A stretch of DNA of 7,365 nucleotides from Ignavibacteria bacterium UBA6688 (GCA_002454845.1 DKJQ01000316.1:4309-11673), one strand, 5' to 3'. Counted from the first letter of the stretch, positions 1 to 6,929 are shown. The notes: generated by a model from the sequence alone, not told the origin. Translations and numbers: made by a program.

Positions 1-424
1 GAAAGAGGCTGACTATGTCATCGATGAGCATTAAATCACCAGCCGAAAACAGTCTATTGATCCCCCCGGCTGCATTCGTTACAATGAAAATACGTGCTCC
101 CAATTCCGAAGCGATGTGGACAGGAAGGAGAGTACGCTCAATGTCGGTCGTCTCATAAAAATGAACCCTCCCCTGGAATACGACCAGTGGTTTAGACCGA
201 ACGCCCTTTCCTACGAGATGCCCGAAGACGAGCTTTCCTGCATGACCCTGGACGGTCGAGACTGGATAGGAGGGAAGAGACGAGGTTGGTATCGTCGCTG
301 GATCGGAGAGCTCATCGGCGAAATCTCCTAACCCGGATCCCAGCACTAGTGCAATTTCCGGCCTTAAAGTGGTTTGCCGCCTGATAAACTCTAAGGCTCT
401 ATCTAACTCCAGCTTATAGCGCAA
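1..424 (-). CDS. punA: Purine nucleoside phosphorylase, trimeric class (N-terminal 141 residues, cut by window edge)
   Basis: This enzyme splits purine (deoxy)nucleosides with phosphate into the free base and (deoxy)ribose-1-phosphate in the cytoplasm. The visible part has the trimeric PNP motifs in order: LVLGSGLG (residues 26-33), GHAGKLVFG (60-68), VFQGRVHFYE (82-91, with the Arg and His that contact phosphate and ribose) and TNAAGGIN (116-123), followed by AGDLMLIDD. Together these separate it from methylthioadenosine phosphorylase. No ATG lies upstream in frame before the previous gene. The chosen start is TTG at 424, with an AAAAGG ribosome site 8 nt before it, and it gives the usual short N-terminal helix. 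A TTG at the nupC stop is in frame but has no ribosome site. The gene begins 13 nt after nupC and is the fourth gene of the salvage cluster. The usual EGY after HFY reads ETT here, a mild departure. The C-terminal half is outside the window. Confidence 0.93.
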   Translation of the reverse strand, partial: MRYKLELDRALEFIRRQTTLRPEIALVLGSGLGDFADELSDPATIPTSSLPSYPVSTVQGHAGKLVFGHLVGKGVRSKPLVVFQGRVHFYETTDIERTLLPVHIASELGARIFIVTNAAGGINRLFSAGDLMLIDDIVSLF

Positions 425-432
425 GAAGGTGA

Positions 433-438
433 CCTTTT
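433..438 (-). promoter_or_regulatory. Ribosome binding site that decides the TTG start of the PNP gene
   Basis: AAAAGG lies 8 nt upstream of the TTG at 422-424. It overlaps the nupC stop codon (TAA at 438-440), which suggests translational coupling between transporter and phosphorylase. Confidence 0.55.
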
Positions 439-1796
439 TATCCCCCAATGAGAATGCCGGCGATTGTCGCGGTAAGTAATGTCGCCAGCGATCCGCCTAA
501 TACTGCTCTCAGTCCGAGGCTCGCAAGGTCCTTCCGTCGGTGTGGAGCCATGGGACTCAATCCGCCGATTTGAATCGCGATAGAAGAGAAGTTCGCAAAC
601 CCGCAAAGGGCAAATGTCGCCATAGCAATGCCTTTTTCAGAAAGAATCTTGTTTTCAGCCACCATTTTTGCGAGGTCTAAGTAGGCCACGAACTCATTCA
701 GCGCGACTTTTGTCCCAATGAGGCTCCCGAAATAAAAAGCCTCATTCGACGGAACACCGATTGCGTACGCAACAAACTGCAGCATTAATCCGAGTATCAG
801 CTGAAGACTCAGGGGCTGGCCCCAGGACGCCTGCAGATACTCATTCACGCCAGTCCACGATCCAATTGCTCCAAGCAACGCATTGAGCAGAGCTATTAAG
901 GCAATAAAAGCCAATAGCATTGCTCCAACATTAAGAGCTAATTGTAGGCCATCCGCTGCACCACCGGCAGCCGCTTCAATCACGTTGCTTGCATTTTTTT
1001 CGACATTCACTTTTACCTTCCCCCGCGTTTCAGGTTCTCCGATCTCTGGCACGATGATTTTTGAGATCAGGAGTGCGGCGGGGGCGGCCATGATTGATGC
1101 TCCCAGGAGTTGGGCAGCAAATTTGATCTGGGCCGCTTCGATCGTTATGCCGTGGGTTTGAGCGAAGGAATACCCCAGCATTTGAACATAAGCAGCCATA
1201 ACACCGCCGGCGATAGTGGCCATTCCCCCTGTCATGACGGTAAGAAGTTCGGATTGCGTCATTCCTGCAACATAGGGACGGATCATCAGTGGTGCCTCAG
1301 TCTGACCCACGAAAATATTTGCCGTGGTAGAGAGTGATTCTGCCCCGCTGGTTCCCATGAGCCTCGCCATCACCCAGGCCATTCCTTGCACCACCTTCTG
1401 CATAACGCCAAGATAGTACATCACCGCCATTAACGAGGAGAAGAAGATGATCGTGGGTAACACCTGAAAAGCGAAGAAGAACCCGAGGGTCCCTTCAAAT
1501 CCTTGTCCAACGGCAAGGTTCCCGAAGACAAACCTGGCTCCCTCAGTGGTAAAGCCAAGAATAATCACGAAACCCTCCGCCAGCCAGCCAAAAAACTGTT
1601 TAGGCCAGCCAAGGGGGGTGAATACCTCTCCCATGTCCGATCCTTTGATCACCAGAGTCCCAAACACAATCTGGATGAGCAATCCCATCCCCACAAGACG
1701 CCAGCTTACTTTCCGTTTGTTGTTCGAGAACAGGTATGCAATCCCGATAATCACGGCAATTCCAAGGAGTCCGTGAAGGAGAGAAAGGAGGCTCAT
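438..1796 (-). CDS. nupC: Concentrative nucleoside transporter (CNT/NupC family), probably Na+-coupled
   Basis: This is an inner-membrane symporter that imports nucleosides down an ion gradient. The protein has 452 residues, longer than E. coli NupC (about 400), and is strongly hydrophobic throughout. Family signatures are TANIFVGQTEAPLMIRPY (158-175), MTGGMATIAGGV (188-199), GVPSNEAF (347-354), NEFVAY (367-372) and ALCGFANFSSIAIQIGG (396-412). By the Vibrio CNT structure, GQTE (164-167), Glu368, Asn402 and Ser405 line the nucleoside site, and Asn160 with the TI pair near 194-195 fits the sodium site. The H+-coupled E. coli NupC has a different sequence at GQTE (GQSE) and around it, so Na+ coupling is inferred. 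The polar stretch near 253-272 is a loop. The ATG at 1796 has an AGAGGA ribosome site 6 nt upstream. The gene lies 36 nt after tdk and 13 nt before the PNP gene, so it probably supplies the neighbouring salvage enzymes. Confidence 0.94.
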   Translation of the reverse strand: MSLLSLLHGLLGIAVIIGIAYLFSNNKRKVSWRLVGMGLLIQIVFGTLVIKGSDMGEVFTPLGWPKQFFGWLAEGFVIILGFTTEGARFVFGNLAVGQGFEGTLGFFFAFQVLPTIIFFSSLMAVMYYLGVMQKVVQGMAWVMARLMGTSGAESLSTTANIFVGQTEAPLMIRPYVAGMTQSELLTVMTGGMATIAGGVMAAYVQMLGYSFAQTHGITIEAAQIKFAAQLLGASIMAAPAALLISKIIVPEIGEPETRGKVKVNVEKNASNVIEAAAGGAADGLQLALNVGAMLLAFIALIALLNALLGAIGSWTGVNEYLQASWGQPLSLQLILGLMLQFVAYAIGVPSNEAFYFGSLIGTKVALNEFVAYLDLAKMVAENKILSEKGIAMATFALCGFANFSSIAIQIGGLSPMAPHRRKDLASLGLRAVLGGSLATLLTATIAGILIGG

Positions 1797-1832
1797 AGTA
1801 ATTCCTCTGGCGAGTTGAGGGGAGGGGTGGGG

Positions 1833-2411
1833 CTAAAGTTCTGTCGGTGGCTCAAAACATTGGCGGCATCGGGCTTCATAGATATCTTTGGCCCCGACGA
1901 CGACCCGGTCGGCTTGCTGCGTCTTTCGTTGTGTCCGGTCCGCTGGGTTGCCGCACACGACGCAGATGGCCAATGTCTTGGTGATGTACTCCGCGACGGC
2001 TAACAACTGCGGCATCGGCTCGAAGGGTTTACCCCGGTAATCCTGGTCCAGCCCGGCAACGATGACCCGTTTTCCCTGGTTTGCAAGATACTCGCAGACT
2101 TCCACAAGGTTCGCTTTGAAAAACTGTCCTTCATCGATCCCGACCACCTGGGCTTCCCGGCTCAGATCCAGGATTTCCGATGCATCGTCCACGGGGGTCG
2201 AAACGAGAGACTGCTCACTGTGAGAAACTATATGTTCGACGCTATAGCGGTTGTCGAGGCGGGGTTTGAAAATAGCAACCTTCTGTTTTGCGATTTGCGC
2301 CCGGCGTGCCCGGCGGATTAGTTCCTCCGTCTTTCCGCTGAACATGCAACCGCAGACAACTTCAATCCAGCCAATGTTCCGAGGAACGCTGTGAAGTGCC
2401 GATGTATCCAT
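1833..2411 (-). CDS. tdk: Thymidine kinase (type II, zinc-containing)
   Basis: It phosphorylates thymidine (and deoxyuridine) with ATP to make dTMP in the cytoplasm. The 192-residue length is typical. The ATP-binding P-loop GCMFSGKT is at 21-28. The IDEGQFF motif at 92-98 holds the Walker B Asp and the catalytic Glu94, and GLDQDYRGKPF at 120-130 is the conserved region after it. Four cysteines (150, 153, 182, 185) in CVVC and CRQC form the structural zinc site. The substrate-binding lasso follows CVVCGNPA and ends near VVVGAKDIYEARC. All key residues are present. The ATG at 2411 comes 3 nt after the cdd stop with no strong ribosome site, so it is probably translated by coupling to cdd. Its place between cytidine deaminase and the transporter fits salvage of pyrimidine deoxynucleosides. 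Confidence 0.97.
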   Translation of the reverse strand: MDTSALHSVPRNIGWIEVVCGCMFSGKTEELIRRARRAQIAKQKVAIFKPRLDNRYSVEHIVSHSEQSLVSTPVDDASEILDLSREAQVVGIDEGQFFKANLVEVCEYLANQGKRVIVAGLDQDYRGKPFEPMPQLLAVAEYITKTLAICVVCGNPADRTQRKTQQADRVVVGAKDIYEARCRQCFEPPTEL

Positions 2412-2414
2412 GGC

Positions 2415-2834
2415 TCAGTGCTTGTATTGTTTTGTTCTGGTGAGATTCTTCTTGCCGAATGCATGGGGAAGGAGGGTTTTCATGGTGAGAACCTTGATCC
2501 TTCCCTTGGCGTTCACCATGAGAAAATCGATGTTCCCGGCGAGGTCCATCAGAACTTGCCTGCAGGCTCCGCAGGGAGGAGTGAAGTCCGGATCATCGGA
2601 CACGACAGCAATCGCCTTGAAATTTCTCTCGCCTTCGGAGATTGCCTTGAAAATGGCGGTCCTCTCCGCGCAGATGGTCAAAGCGTACGTGCTGATCTCG
2701 ACGTTGCATCCGGAATAGATCCGCCCGTTGCCCGACAGAAGGGCTGCACCGACGTGAAAGTGTGAATAGGGAGCGAAGGCTCGTCGTTTGGCTCGCCGCG
2801 CGGTTTCGACCAGTTCGATGTACTGTGCCTTCAT
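2415..2834 (-). CDS. cdd: Cytidine deaminase (homotetrameric, short type)
   Basis: It deaminates cytidine and deoxycytidine to uridine and deoxyuridine. The 139 residues match the small tetrameric bacterial class. It has APYSHFHVGAAL (21-32), the ribose-binding GCNVEIS (42-48, Asn44 and Glu46), the zinc and proton-shuttle motif CAERTAIFKA (55-64, Cys55 and Glu57) and PPCGACRQVL (86-95, zinc ligands Cys88 and Cys91). A Cys rather than a His in the first motif marks the three-cysteine tetrameric form. The ATG at 2834 aligns with the usual N-terminus. There is no Shine-Dalgarno match before it: the bases just upstream read ATCACCTCC, which resembles the 16S rRNA 3' end itself. It is the first gene of the salvage cluster, 3 nt before tdk, with 224 bases separating it from metX. 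Confidence 0.97.
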   Translation of the reverse strand: MKAQYIELVETARRAKRRAFAPYSHFHVGAALLSGNGRIYSGCNVEISTYALTICAERTAIFKAISEGERNFKAIAVVSDDPDFTPPCGACRQVLMDLAGNIDFLMVNAKGRIKVLTMKTLLPHAFGKKNLTRTKQYKH

Positions 2835-2924
2835 ACCCGGAGGTGATGGTTTCTGTCAAACAAGAGAAACGAGAAGATCGGCTGTACTATTTCTTCTCCC
2901 TTGAAAGTGAAAAACTTCGCCGAA

Positions 2925-2953
2925 AATATAGTCAAGAATGGAGTGAGATGCAA
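2925..2953 (-). promoter_or_regulatory. Possible promoter for the cdd-tdk-nupC-PNP cluster
   Basis: A TATATT -10-like box (2925-2930) is preceded by 17 bases and a poor -35 match, TTGCAT (2948-2953). It lies about 90 bases before cdd, inside the 224-base gap 2835-3058. The rest of that gap has an 8-base G/C run (2986-2993) and no gene or convincing terminator. A second match, TTGACA with TATGAA 18 bases on, overlaps the cdd start codon and so could not serve cdd. The call rests on the -10 box and position alone. Confidence 0.3.
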
Positions 2954-3058
2954 TGCGATGAAGGGAGAGAGAGGACGTGCAGAGACCCCCCCCATGGGTC
3001 ATGGCCGCGTCGTGGCCCTTCGGTGTGAGTAGGGGATACCGACGGAGGTTCCAGAAAT

Positions 3059-4222
3059 TCACCGGGCGGGGGGGTAAGGAAGGAATTCCCTGATCAGTCT
3101 GTTCATGGCTTCAAACTCTATCAGAAAAGCGTCGTGCCCATGGGGAGAATGGATTTTCGTATGCCGGGCGTGCGGAATCAGACCGGCAATCTCTTCCTGT
3201 TCTTCGACCGGATAGAGAACGTCCGAATCAATTCCAACGCTCAATGTCCTCGCCCCGATACTTCCAAGCGCCTCCTCAAGAGTCCCGCGGCCTGCAGAAA
3301 CGTCATGGAGATCCATCGCCCGGGTGATGGCGATGTATGTGTTGGCATCAAAACGATCCACCAGTTTCTTCCCCTGATAGCGAAGATAACTTTCCACCTG
3401 GAAAAGTTTCCGTCCCTTTCCGAATGGATCATCGAACTCTTTCCCCGACCTCTCCGGTTGCGCACTCCTCCCAAATCTATCGTTCAGGGACTCCGCGCTC
3501 CGGTACGTGATCATGGCCACCATTCTTGCCAGGGCAAGACCCCGGGCCGGCTGATCGATGTACCGTCCGCCGTTCCAGGATGGATCGCTCATAATGGCAA
3601 GGCGGGCCGCTTCGTTCAAGGAGATGCACCAGGGTGAATGTCTTGCTGCAGTGGCGATGGGGAGGAGGGAATCTACCATCTCGGGATACAGAAGTCCCCA
3701 TTCAAGAACCTGCATTCCCCCCAATGAACCACCCGCAACACTCACGAGCCGATTGACACCCAGGGTTCGCAGGAGCTCATGCTGGACGCGGACCATATCC
3801 CGTACGGTCATTTGGGGAAAATCGACCTGGTACGCATTCCCTGTTCCCGGATTGAAACTCACAGGCCCCGTTGTGCCGTAGCAACTCCCAAGGAAGTTCG
3901 AACTCACGACGAAAAACCGGTCCGTGTCGAAACCCTTTCCCGGTCCAATGACGCCGTCCCACCATCCCTCCTGCCCGTTCTGATGGGGGGGGAGATTGGC
4001 GGCATGCGCGTTTCCGGTCAAGGCGTGACAAACGAGGATGGCGTTCGTCCCCTCGGCATTCAGCATACCGTAAGTCTCAAATGCCACATCAACCGGGGAA
4101 AGGATTCCTCCAAGCTCCATCCTGAGCGGTTTTTGCCCGTCGAACACTCTCACCCTCTTCGGTTTCGAAGGCGAGAGTGGTTCAGTCGATTGGTTCGATG
4201 GTCGTTGCGTTGTTGTTTCCAT
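3059..4222 (-). CDS. metX: Homoserine O-acetyltransferase (MetX, alpha/beta-hydrolase fold)
   Basis: It transfers an acyl group, probably acetyl from acetyl-CoA, to the hydroxyl of homoserine and so activates it for sulfur insertion by MetY. The 387 residues are normal for the family. Motifs are VCHALTGNAHAA (64-75), FVVSSNFLGSCYGTTGP (104-120), the nucleophile elbow AGGSLGGMQ (163-171, Ser166), GIDSDVLYP (330-338, catalytic Asp334) and HGHDAFLIEF (361-370, catalytic His363). The full triad is present. The first 20 residues are a polar, variable extension. The ATG at 4222 is preceded 4 nt away by AGGAGG, which overlaps the metY stop, so metY and metX are probably coupled. Acetyl rather than succinyl specificity is inferred from the metY partner; some MetX proteins use succinyl-CoA. 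It is the last gene of the SAM-riboswitch operon. An 8-base G run (3985-3992) lies within the coding sequence. Confidence 0.96.
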   Translation of the reverse strand: METTTQRPSNQSTEPLSPSKPKRVRVFDGQKPLRMELGGILSPVDVAFETYGMLNAEGTNAILVCHALTGNAHAANLPPHQNGQEGWWDGVIGPGKGFDTDRFFVVSSNFLGSCYGTTGPVSFNPGTGNAYQVDFPQMTVRDMVRVQHELLRTLGVNRLVSVAGGSLGGMQVLEWGLLYPEMVDSLLPIATAARHSPWCISLNEAARLAIMSDPSWNGGRYIDQPARGLALARMVAMITYRSAESLNDRFGRSAQPERSGKEFDDPFGKGRKLFQVESYLRYQGKKLVDRFDANTYIAITRAMDLHDVSAGRGTLEEALGSIGARTLSVGIDSDVLYPVEEQEEIAGLIPHARHTKIHSPHGHDAFLIEFEAMNRLIREFLPYPPAR

Positions 4223-4226
4223 ACAT

Positions 4227-4232
4227 CCTCCT
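4227..4232 (-). promoter_or_regulatory. Strong ribosome binding site of metX overlapping the metY stop
   Basis: AGGAGG lies 4 nt before the metX ATG and shares bases with the metY stop codon TAG (4231-4233). This arrangement favours ribosome hand-over from metY to metX. Confidence 0.75.
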
Positions 4233-5562
4233 AGGCCGTTACCGGTTCCGCAACTGCGCGGAGCGCCGTTTCGAAGTCCTCGATGATATCGTCGATATGC
4301 TCAATGCCGACCGAAACGCGGACCATATCCGGCATCACACCGGATTCTTTTTGTTCTTTCTCGCTCAGTTGCTGATGAGTGGTGGACGCCGGATGGATGA
4401 CCAACGTCTTCGCATCCCCCACATTCGCAAGCAGGCTTGCCAGCTCCAGGTTATCGATGAGAGTGCGTCCTGCCGCTAGCCCGCCTTTCACGCCAAAGAC
4501 CACGATACCGCCGAAACCATTTTTCAAATATTTCTTTGCCGCTGCATGGTACGGATGGTCCTCGAGTCCGGGGTACGACACCCAACTCACCTGCGCGTGT
4601 TGCTTGAGCCATCGCGCAAACTGGAGCGCATTGTCGCAATGCCGTTGCACTCGCAAGGAAAGAGTCTCGAGACCCTGCAGAAAGAGGAACGAGTTGAAGG
4701 GACTCTGCGATGCCCCCAGATCGCGTAACTGCTCCACGCGCGCCCGGATGATGAAGGCGATGTTTCCGAATGGTCCCCCGCTCCCGAAGACTTCCCAGAA
4801 GTTCAGGCCGTGGTATCCCGGACTGGGTTCCGTGAAGATCGGGAATTTCCCGTTCCCCCAGTTGAAAGTGCCTGCATCGACAATGACACCGCCAATGGAA
4901 GTGCCATGCCCGCCAATCCATTTCGTGGCGGAATGGACAACGATGTCCGCCCCATGCTCAATGGGCCGGATGAGATACCCTCCGGCACCGAACGTGTTGT
5001 CCACCATCAGGGGAATGCCATTCTCATGGGCAACTTTGGCAATCGCCTCGATGTCGGGAATATTTAACCGAGGATTCCCGATGGTCTCGATATAGAGGGC
5101 CTTGGTTTTTCCATCGATCAGTTTTCGGAACTCTTCGGGATCATCCCCCTCGACGAACCTGACGTTGATGCCAAGACGCGGCAAGGTCACCTTAAACTGA
5201 TTGTAGGTCCCGCCATAGAGAAGGCTCGTGGACACAATATTCTCACCCGCCTGGGCAAGAGTCGTGATGGCGATGAACTGAGCCGCCTGTCCCGACGATG
5301 TTGCAAGGGCGGCCACCCCTCCCTCGAGGGCGGCGATCCGCTCCTCGAACACCGCCGACGTCGGATTCATAATGCGCGTGTAGATGTTCCCGAATTCTTT
5401 CAGTGCGAACAATGTGGCAGCATGCTCAGCATCGTTGAAAACGTACGACGTGGTTTGATAGATCGGGACCGCCCGTGCATTGGTTGCCGGGTCGGGTTTC
5501 TGCCCCGCGTGCAGCTGCTGAGTTTCAAAGCGGTAGTGACGTTGTTTCCCGTTGCTGCTCAT
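4231..5562 (-). CDS. metY: O-acetylhomoserine sulfhydrylase (MetY, PLP-dependent)
   Basis: This cytoplasmic enzyme of the Cys/Met-metabolism PLP family makes homocysteine from O-acetylhomoserine and a sulfur donor, classically sulfide. Numbering is for the 443-residue form. RFETQQLHAGQ (11-21) is the typical N-terminus. YTRIMNPT (61-68) gives the phosphate-contacting Tyr and Arg, SSGQAA (89-94) binds PLP phosphate, VDNTF (187-191) has the Asp that pairs with the pyridine nitrogen, and HSATKWIGGHG (210-220) carries the PLP lysine Lys214. MVRVSVGIEHIDDI (413-426) holds the carboxylate-binding Arg. The ATG at 5562 is preferred over an in-frame ATG at 5574 because GGAGAG sits 4-6 nt before it and overlaps the earlier ATG. 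The reading frame of the preceding CoA-binding gene runs 38 nt into it. metX follows after 8 nt. The sulfur-carrier genes upstream raise the possibility of a protein-bound sulfur donor. Confidence 0.95.
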   Translation of the reverse strand: MSSNGKQRHYRFETQQLHAGQKPDPATNARAVPIYQTTSYVFNDAEHAATLFALKEFGNIYTRIMNPTSAVFEERIAALEGGVAALATSSGQAAQFIAITTLAQAGENIVSTSLLYGGTYNQFKVTLPRLGINVRFVEGDDPEEFRKLIDGKTKALYIETIGNPRLNIPDIEAIAKVAHENGIPLMVDNTFGAGGYLIRPIEHGADIVVHSATKWIGGHGTSIGGVIVDAGTFNWGNGKFPIFTEPSPGYHGLNFWEVFGSGGPFGNIAFIIRARVEQLRDLGASQSPFNSFLFLQGLETLSLRVQRHCDNALQFARWLKQHAQVSWVSYPGLEDHPYHAAAKKYLKNGFGGIVVFGVKGGLAAGRTLIDNLELASLLANVGDAKTLVIHPASTTHQQLSEKEQKESGVMPDMVRVSVGIEHIDDIIEDFETALRAVAEPVTA

Positions 5563-6073
5563 GGCTCTCTCCATTGGATGTGTGTGTGTTGGTTGAATGA
5601 TTTACTGACGTTCTCATGAGGAATTGATGGTCCACCTTCATACAGCGATTCTGAATCAGGAGACATCCTGCCGCCTCAGCTTTGCGGACCGCCTCCTCGT
5701 GCGTTCCAACCCCGAGCTGAAGCCAGACGACCCGGGGGTGCAGCTGAAGAGCTTCCTCGACGACCGCCACCGCTTCTTCAGGCTTTCGGAAGATATCGAC
5801 GGCGTCCACCGGGAACGGAATGCTCTCCAGATTTGGATAACATCGCACACCAAGGATGGTGGAAGCTGTGGGGTTGACGGGAACGACGGTATAGCCCGCC
5901 CGCTGAAGATACCTTCCAACATAGTGACTGTCTTTATGTTCATTCTTGGAGATCCCCACGATTGCGACCGTCTTGATCGTGCTGAGAATCTGCTCCACCA
6001 ACTTCGTTTCTGCAACCAGTTCGGGGGTCGCAAGCATCTTCCGTTCATACCATCTTCTGAAAACAGGTTCCAT
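5525..6073 (-). CDS. CoA-binding domain protein, YccU/CoA_binding_2 family, with unusual C-terminal tail
   Basis: This is a small Rossmann-fold protein of the YccU type, related to the CoA-binding domain of succinyl-CoA synthetase; the physiological role of the family is not settled. VAIVGISKN (36-44) is the glycine-containing nucleotide loop. YTVVPVNPT (61-69), VDIFRKPEE (92-100), VWLQLGV (116-122) and the end motif IQNRCMKVDH (140-149) complete the domain. Family members usually stop a few residues after that motif, but this frame goes on for about 33 polar residues (THTSNGESHEQQ and similar) and ends 38 nt inside metY, so a lost stop or frameshift is possible. The start at 6073 is chosen for the GAGAGGAG ribosome site just before it; an ATG at 6145 would overlap the upstream gene by 62 nt and has no such support. 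The gene sits 10 nt after the DsrE2-like gene, in the methionine operon. Confidence 0.88.
   Translation of the reverse strand: MEPVFRRWYERKMLATPELVAETKLVEQILSTIKTVAIVGISKNEHKDSHYVGRYLQRAGYTVVPVNPTASTILGVRCYPNLESIPFPVDAVDIFRKPEEAVAVVEEALQLHPRVVWLQLGVGTHEEAVRKAEAAGCLLIQNRCMKVDHQFLMRTSVNHSTNTHTSNGESHEQQRETTSLPL
5579..5589. repeat. TG dinucleotide repeat (11 bases)
   Basis: tgtgtgtgtgt lies just upstream of the metY start, within the C-terminal tail of the CoA-binding protein frame. Short dinucleotide runs can slip in replication, and a slip here would change the reading frame of the tail but not of metY. Confidence 0.7.
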
Positions 6074-6083
6074 GAACTCCTCT

Positions 6084-6638
6084 CTAGATAAACAAAGTAA
6101 CTTCTGCTTCGGAGGCATAATCCAAAAAGGTTGCCGCCCCGGCAAACTCTGCTCCCCCGATGATGTCCGCTTTCTGAACCCCCATCACTCCCATGGTCGT
6201 CGTACATGCAAACAATCTCACCTTGCCCTCCTGCGCGATGGCGAGGAGCTCATGCAGGGGAGGGATCTTTGCCCTGGTCATCCAGTTCTTCATCATCGCC
6301 GTCGCCACAGCCGTCATGCCCGGCAACGCACCGATGATGTTGGGGACGGGCACCGGCATGGCGGGATTTCCCAGTGGGGCGACCTTGAACGAGCGGATCT
6401 TCTTCTTGTTCAGGATATCCAGCCCGTAGAACGTGCAGAAGATCCCGACTTCCCAACCCATCGATGCCGCCGTCGTCGCAAGAATGAGGGGAGGGTAGGC
6501 CATGTCGAGCGTCCCTTTCGAGGCGACGAGCGCCAGACGTTTCTTCTTTTGAGCAGACTTACGGGCAAGGATCTCCTGCACCCTCTGCTCAATTGCCTCA
6601 TCCAGATCAGGACCGATTACGATATCGCTTGATGGCAT
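6084..6638 (-). CDS. DsrE2-like protein of the DsrE/DsrF/DsrH family (sulfur carrier)
   Basis: Proteins of this family carry sulfur as cysteine persulfide or bound thiosulfate, and DsrE2 forms are often encoded beside tusA and rhodanese genes in sulfur oxidisers. The 184 residues start with a charged helix (10-33), then RLALVASKGTLDMAYPPLILATTAASMGWEVGIFCTFYGL as the first beta-alpha-beta part. A flexible Gly/Pro/Met-rich segment (85-118, NPAMPVPVPNIIGALPGM) follows. The last part holds VRLFACTTTMGVMG (140-153), whose Cys145 sits where DsrE2 proteins have the conserved active cysteine. A second cysteine, Cys68, lies in IFCTFYGL, often Phe in relatives. The ATG at 6638 has AAGGGG 8 nt upstream, overlapping the tusA stop; tusA ends 12 nt before. 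It is in the SAM-riboswitch operon, and delivery of sulfur to MetY is inferred, not shown. Confidence 0.88.
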   Translation of the reverse strand: MPSSDIVIGPDLDEAIEQRVQEILARKSAQKKKRLALVASKGTLDMAYPPLILATTAASMGWEVGIFCTFYGLDILNKKKIRSFKVAPLGNPAMPVPVPNIIGALPGMTAVATAMMKNWMTRAKIPPLHELLAIAQEGKVRLFACTTTMGVMGVQKADIIGGAEFAGAATFLDYASEAEVTLFI

Positions 6639-6650
6639 GGCTTGAGCCCC

Positions 6651-6896
6651 TTATTGGAGACGCTTGACGAGAAACCGGTGAACGCTTTGATCCAGTGAAT
6701 AGGTGAGAAATTCATGGCCGACATTCCTGGCCCACGCCGGTATATCACCGACCGATCCATCGTCGGTCGCGAGAATTTCAAGGATCCCTCCGATGGGAAC
6801 GTCTTGAATGGCCCGCTGCGCCCGGATGACGGGGAGGGGGCAGAATGTATCGCGTGCATCCAGCGTGCTGTACGTTCCTGGATTGGTAGTAGCCAT
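6651..6896 (-). CDS. tusA: TusA/SirA/YedF-family sulfur carrier protein
   Basis: TusA-family proteins are about 80-residue cytoplasmic carriers that accept persulfide sulfur on the cysteine of a CPxP motif and pass it to partners such as DsrE-type proteins. Here LDARDTFCPLPVIRAQRAI (12-30) contains that motif with Cys19, the same position as in E. coli TusA. GGILEILATDDGSVGDIPAWARNVGHEFL matches the rest of the fold, including the DDxxxxxDIPxW region. The ATG at 6896 gives 81 residues and has AGAGG 8 nt upstream. An ATG at 6956 is in frame but lies inside the terminator hairpin and has no ribosome site. It is the first gene after the SAM riboswitch and terminator, 12 nt before the DsrE2-like gene. 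Paralogues in this family have varied roles; the context favours sulfur transfer. Confidence 0.92.
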   Translation of the reverse strand: MATTNPGTYSTLDARDTFCPLPVIRAQRAIQDVPIGGILEILATDDGSVGDIPAWARNVGHEFLTYSLDQSVHRFLVKRLQ

Positions 6897-6929
6897 GGCG
6901 TTCACCTCTTTCCATTGATGGTAGTACAT

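Noticed and set aside
883..2003. Plus-strand frames opposite nupC and tdk
   Set aside because: They lie antisense to genes with full conserved motifs and show no domain of their own.
2994..3020. Possible terminator after metX (GGCC/GGCC and GACCC/GGGTC)
   Set aside because: The stems are only 4-5 bp and no run of T follows on the minus strand.
2846..3028. Plus-strand 60-residue frame after GGAGGTG in the metX-cdd gap
   Set aside because: The ATG directly abuts the ribosome-site-like sequence with no spacer. The product is low-complexity and basic at its end, and it is convergent with all neighbours.
2856..3062. Minus-strand 68-residue frame from a GTG overlapping the metX stop
   Set aside because: There is no ribosome site, no recognisable domain, and its composition fits noncoding sequence.
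6074..6145. Longer form of the CoA-binding protein from an ATG at 6145
   Set aside because: It would overlap the DsrE2-like gene by 62 nt. The ATG at 6073 has GAGAGGAG just before it and follows the upstream stop by 10 nt.
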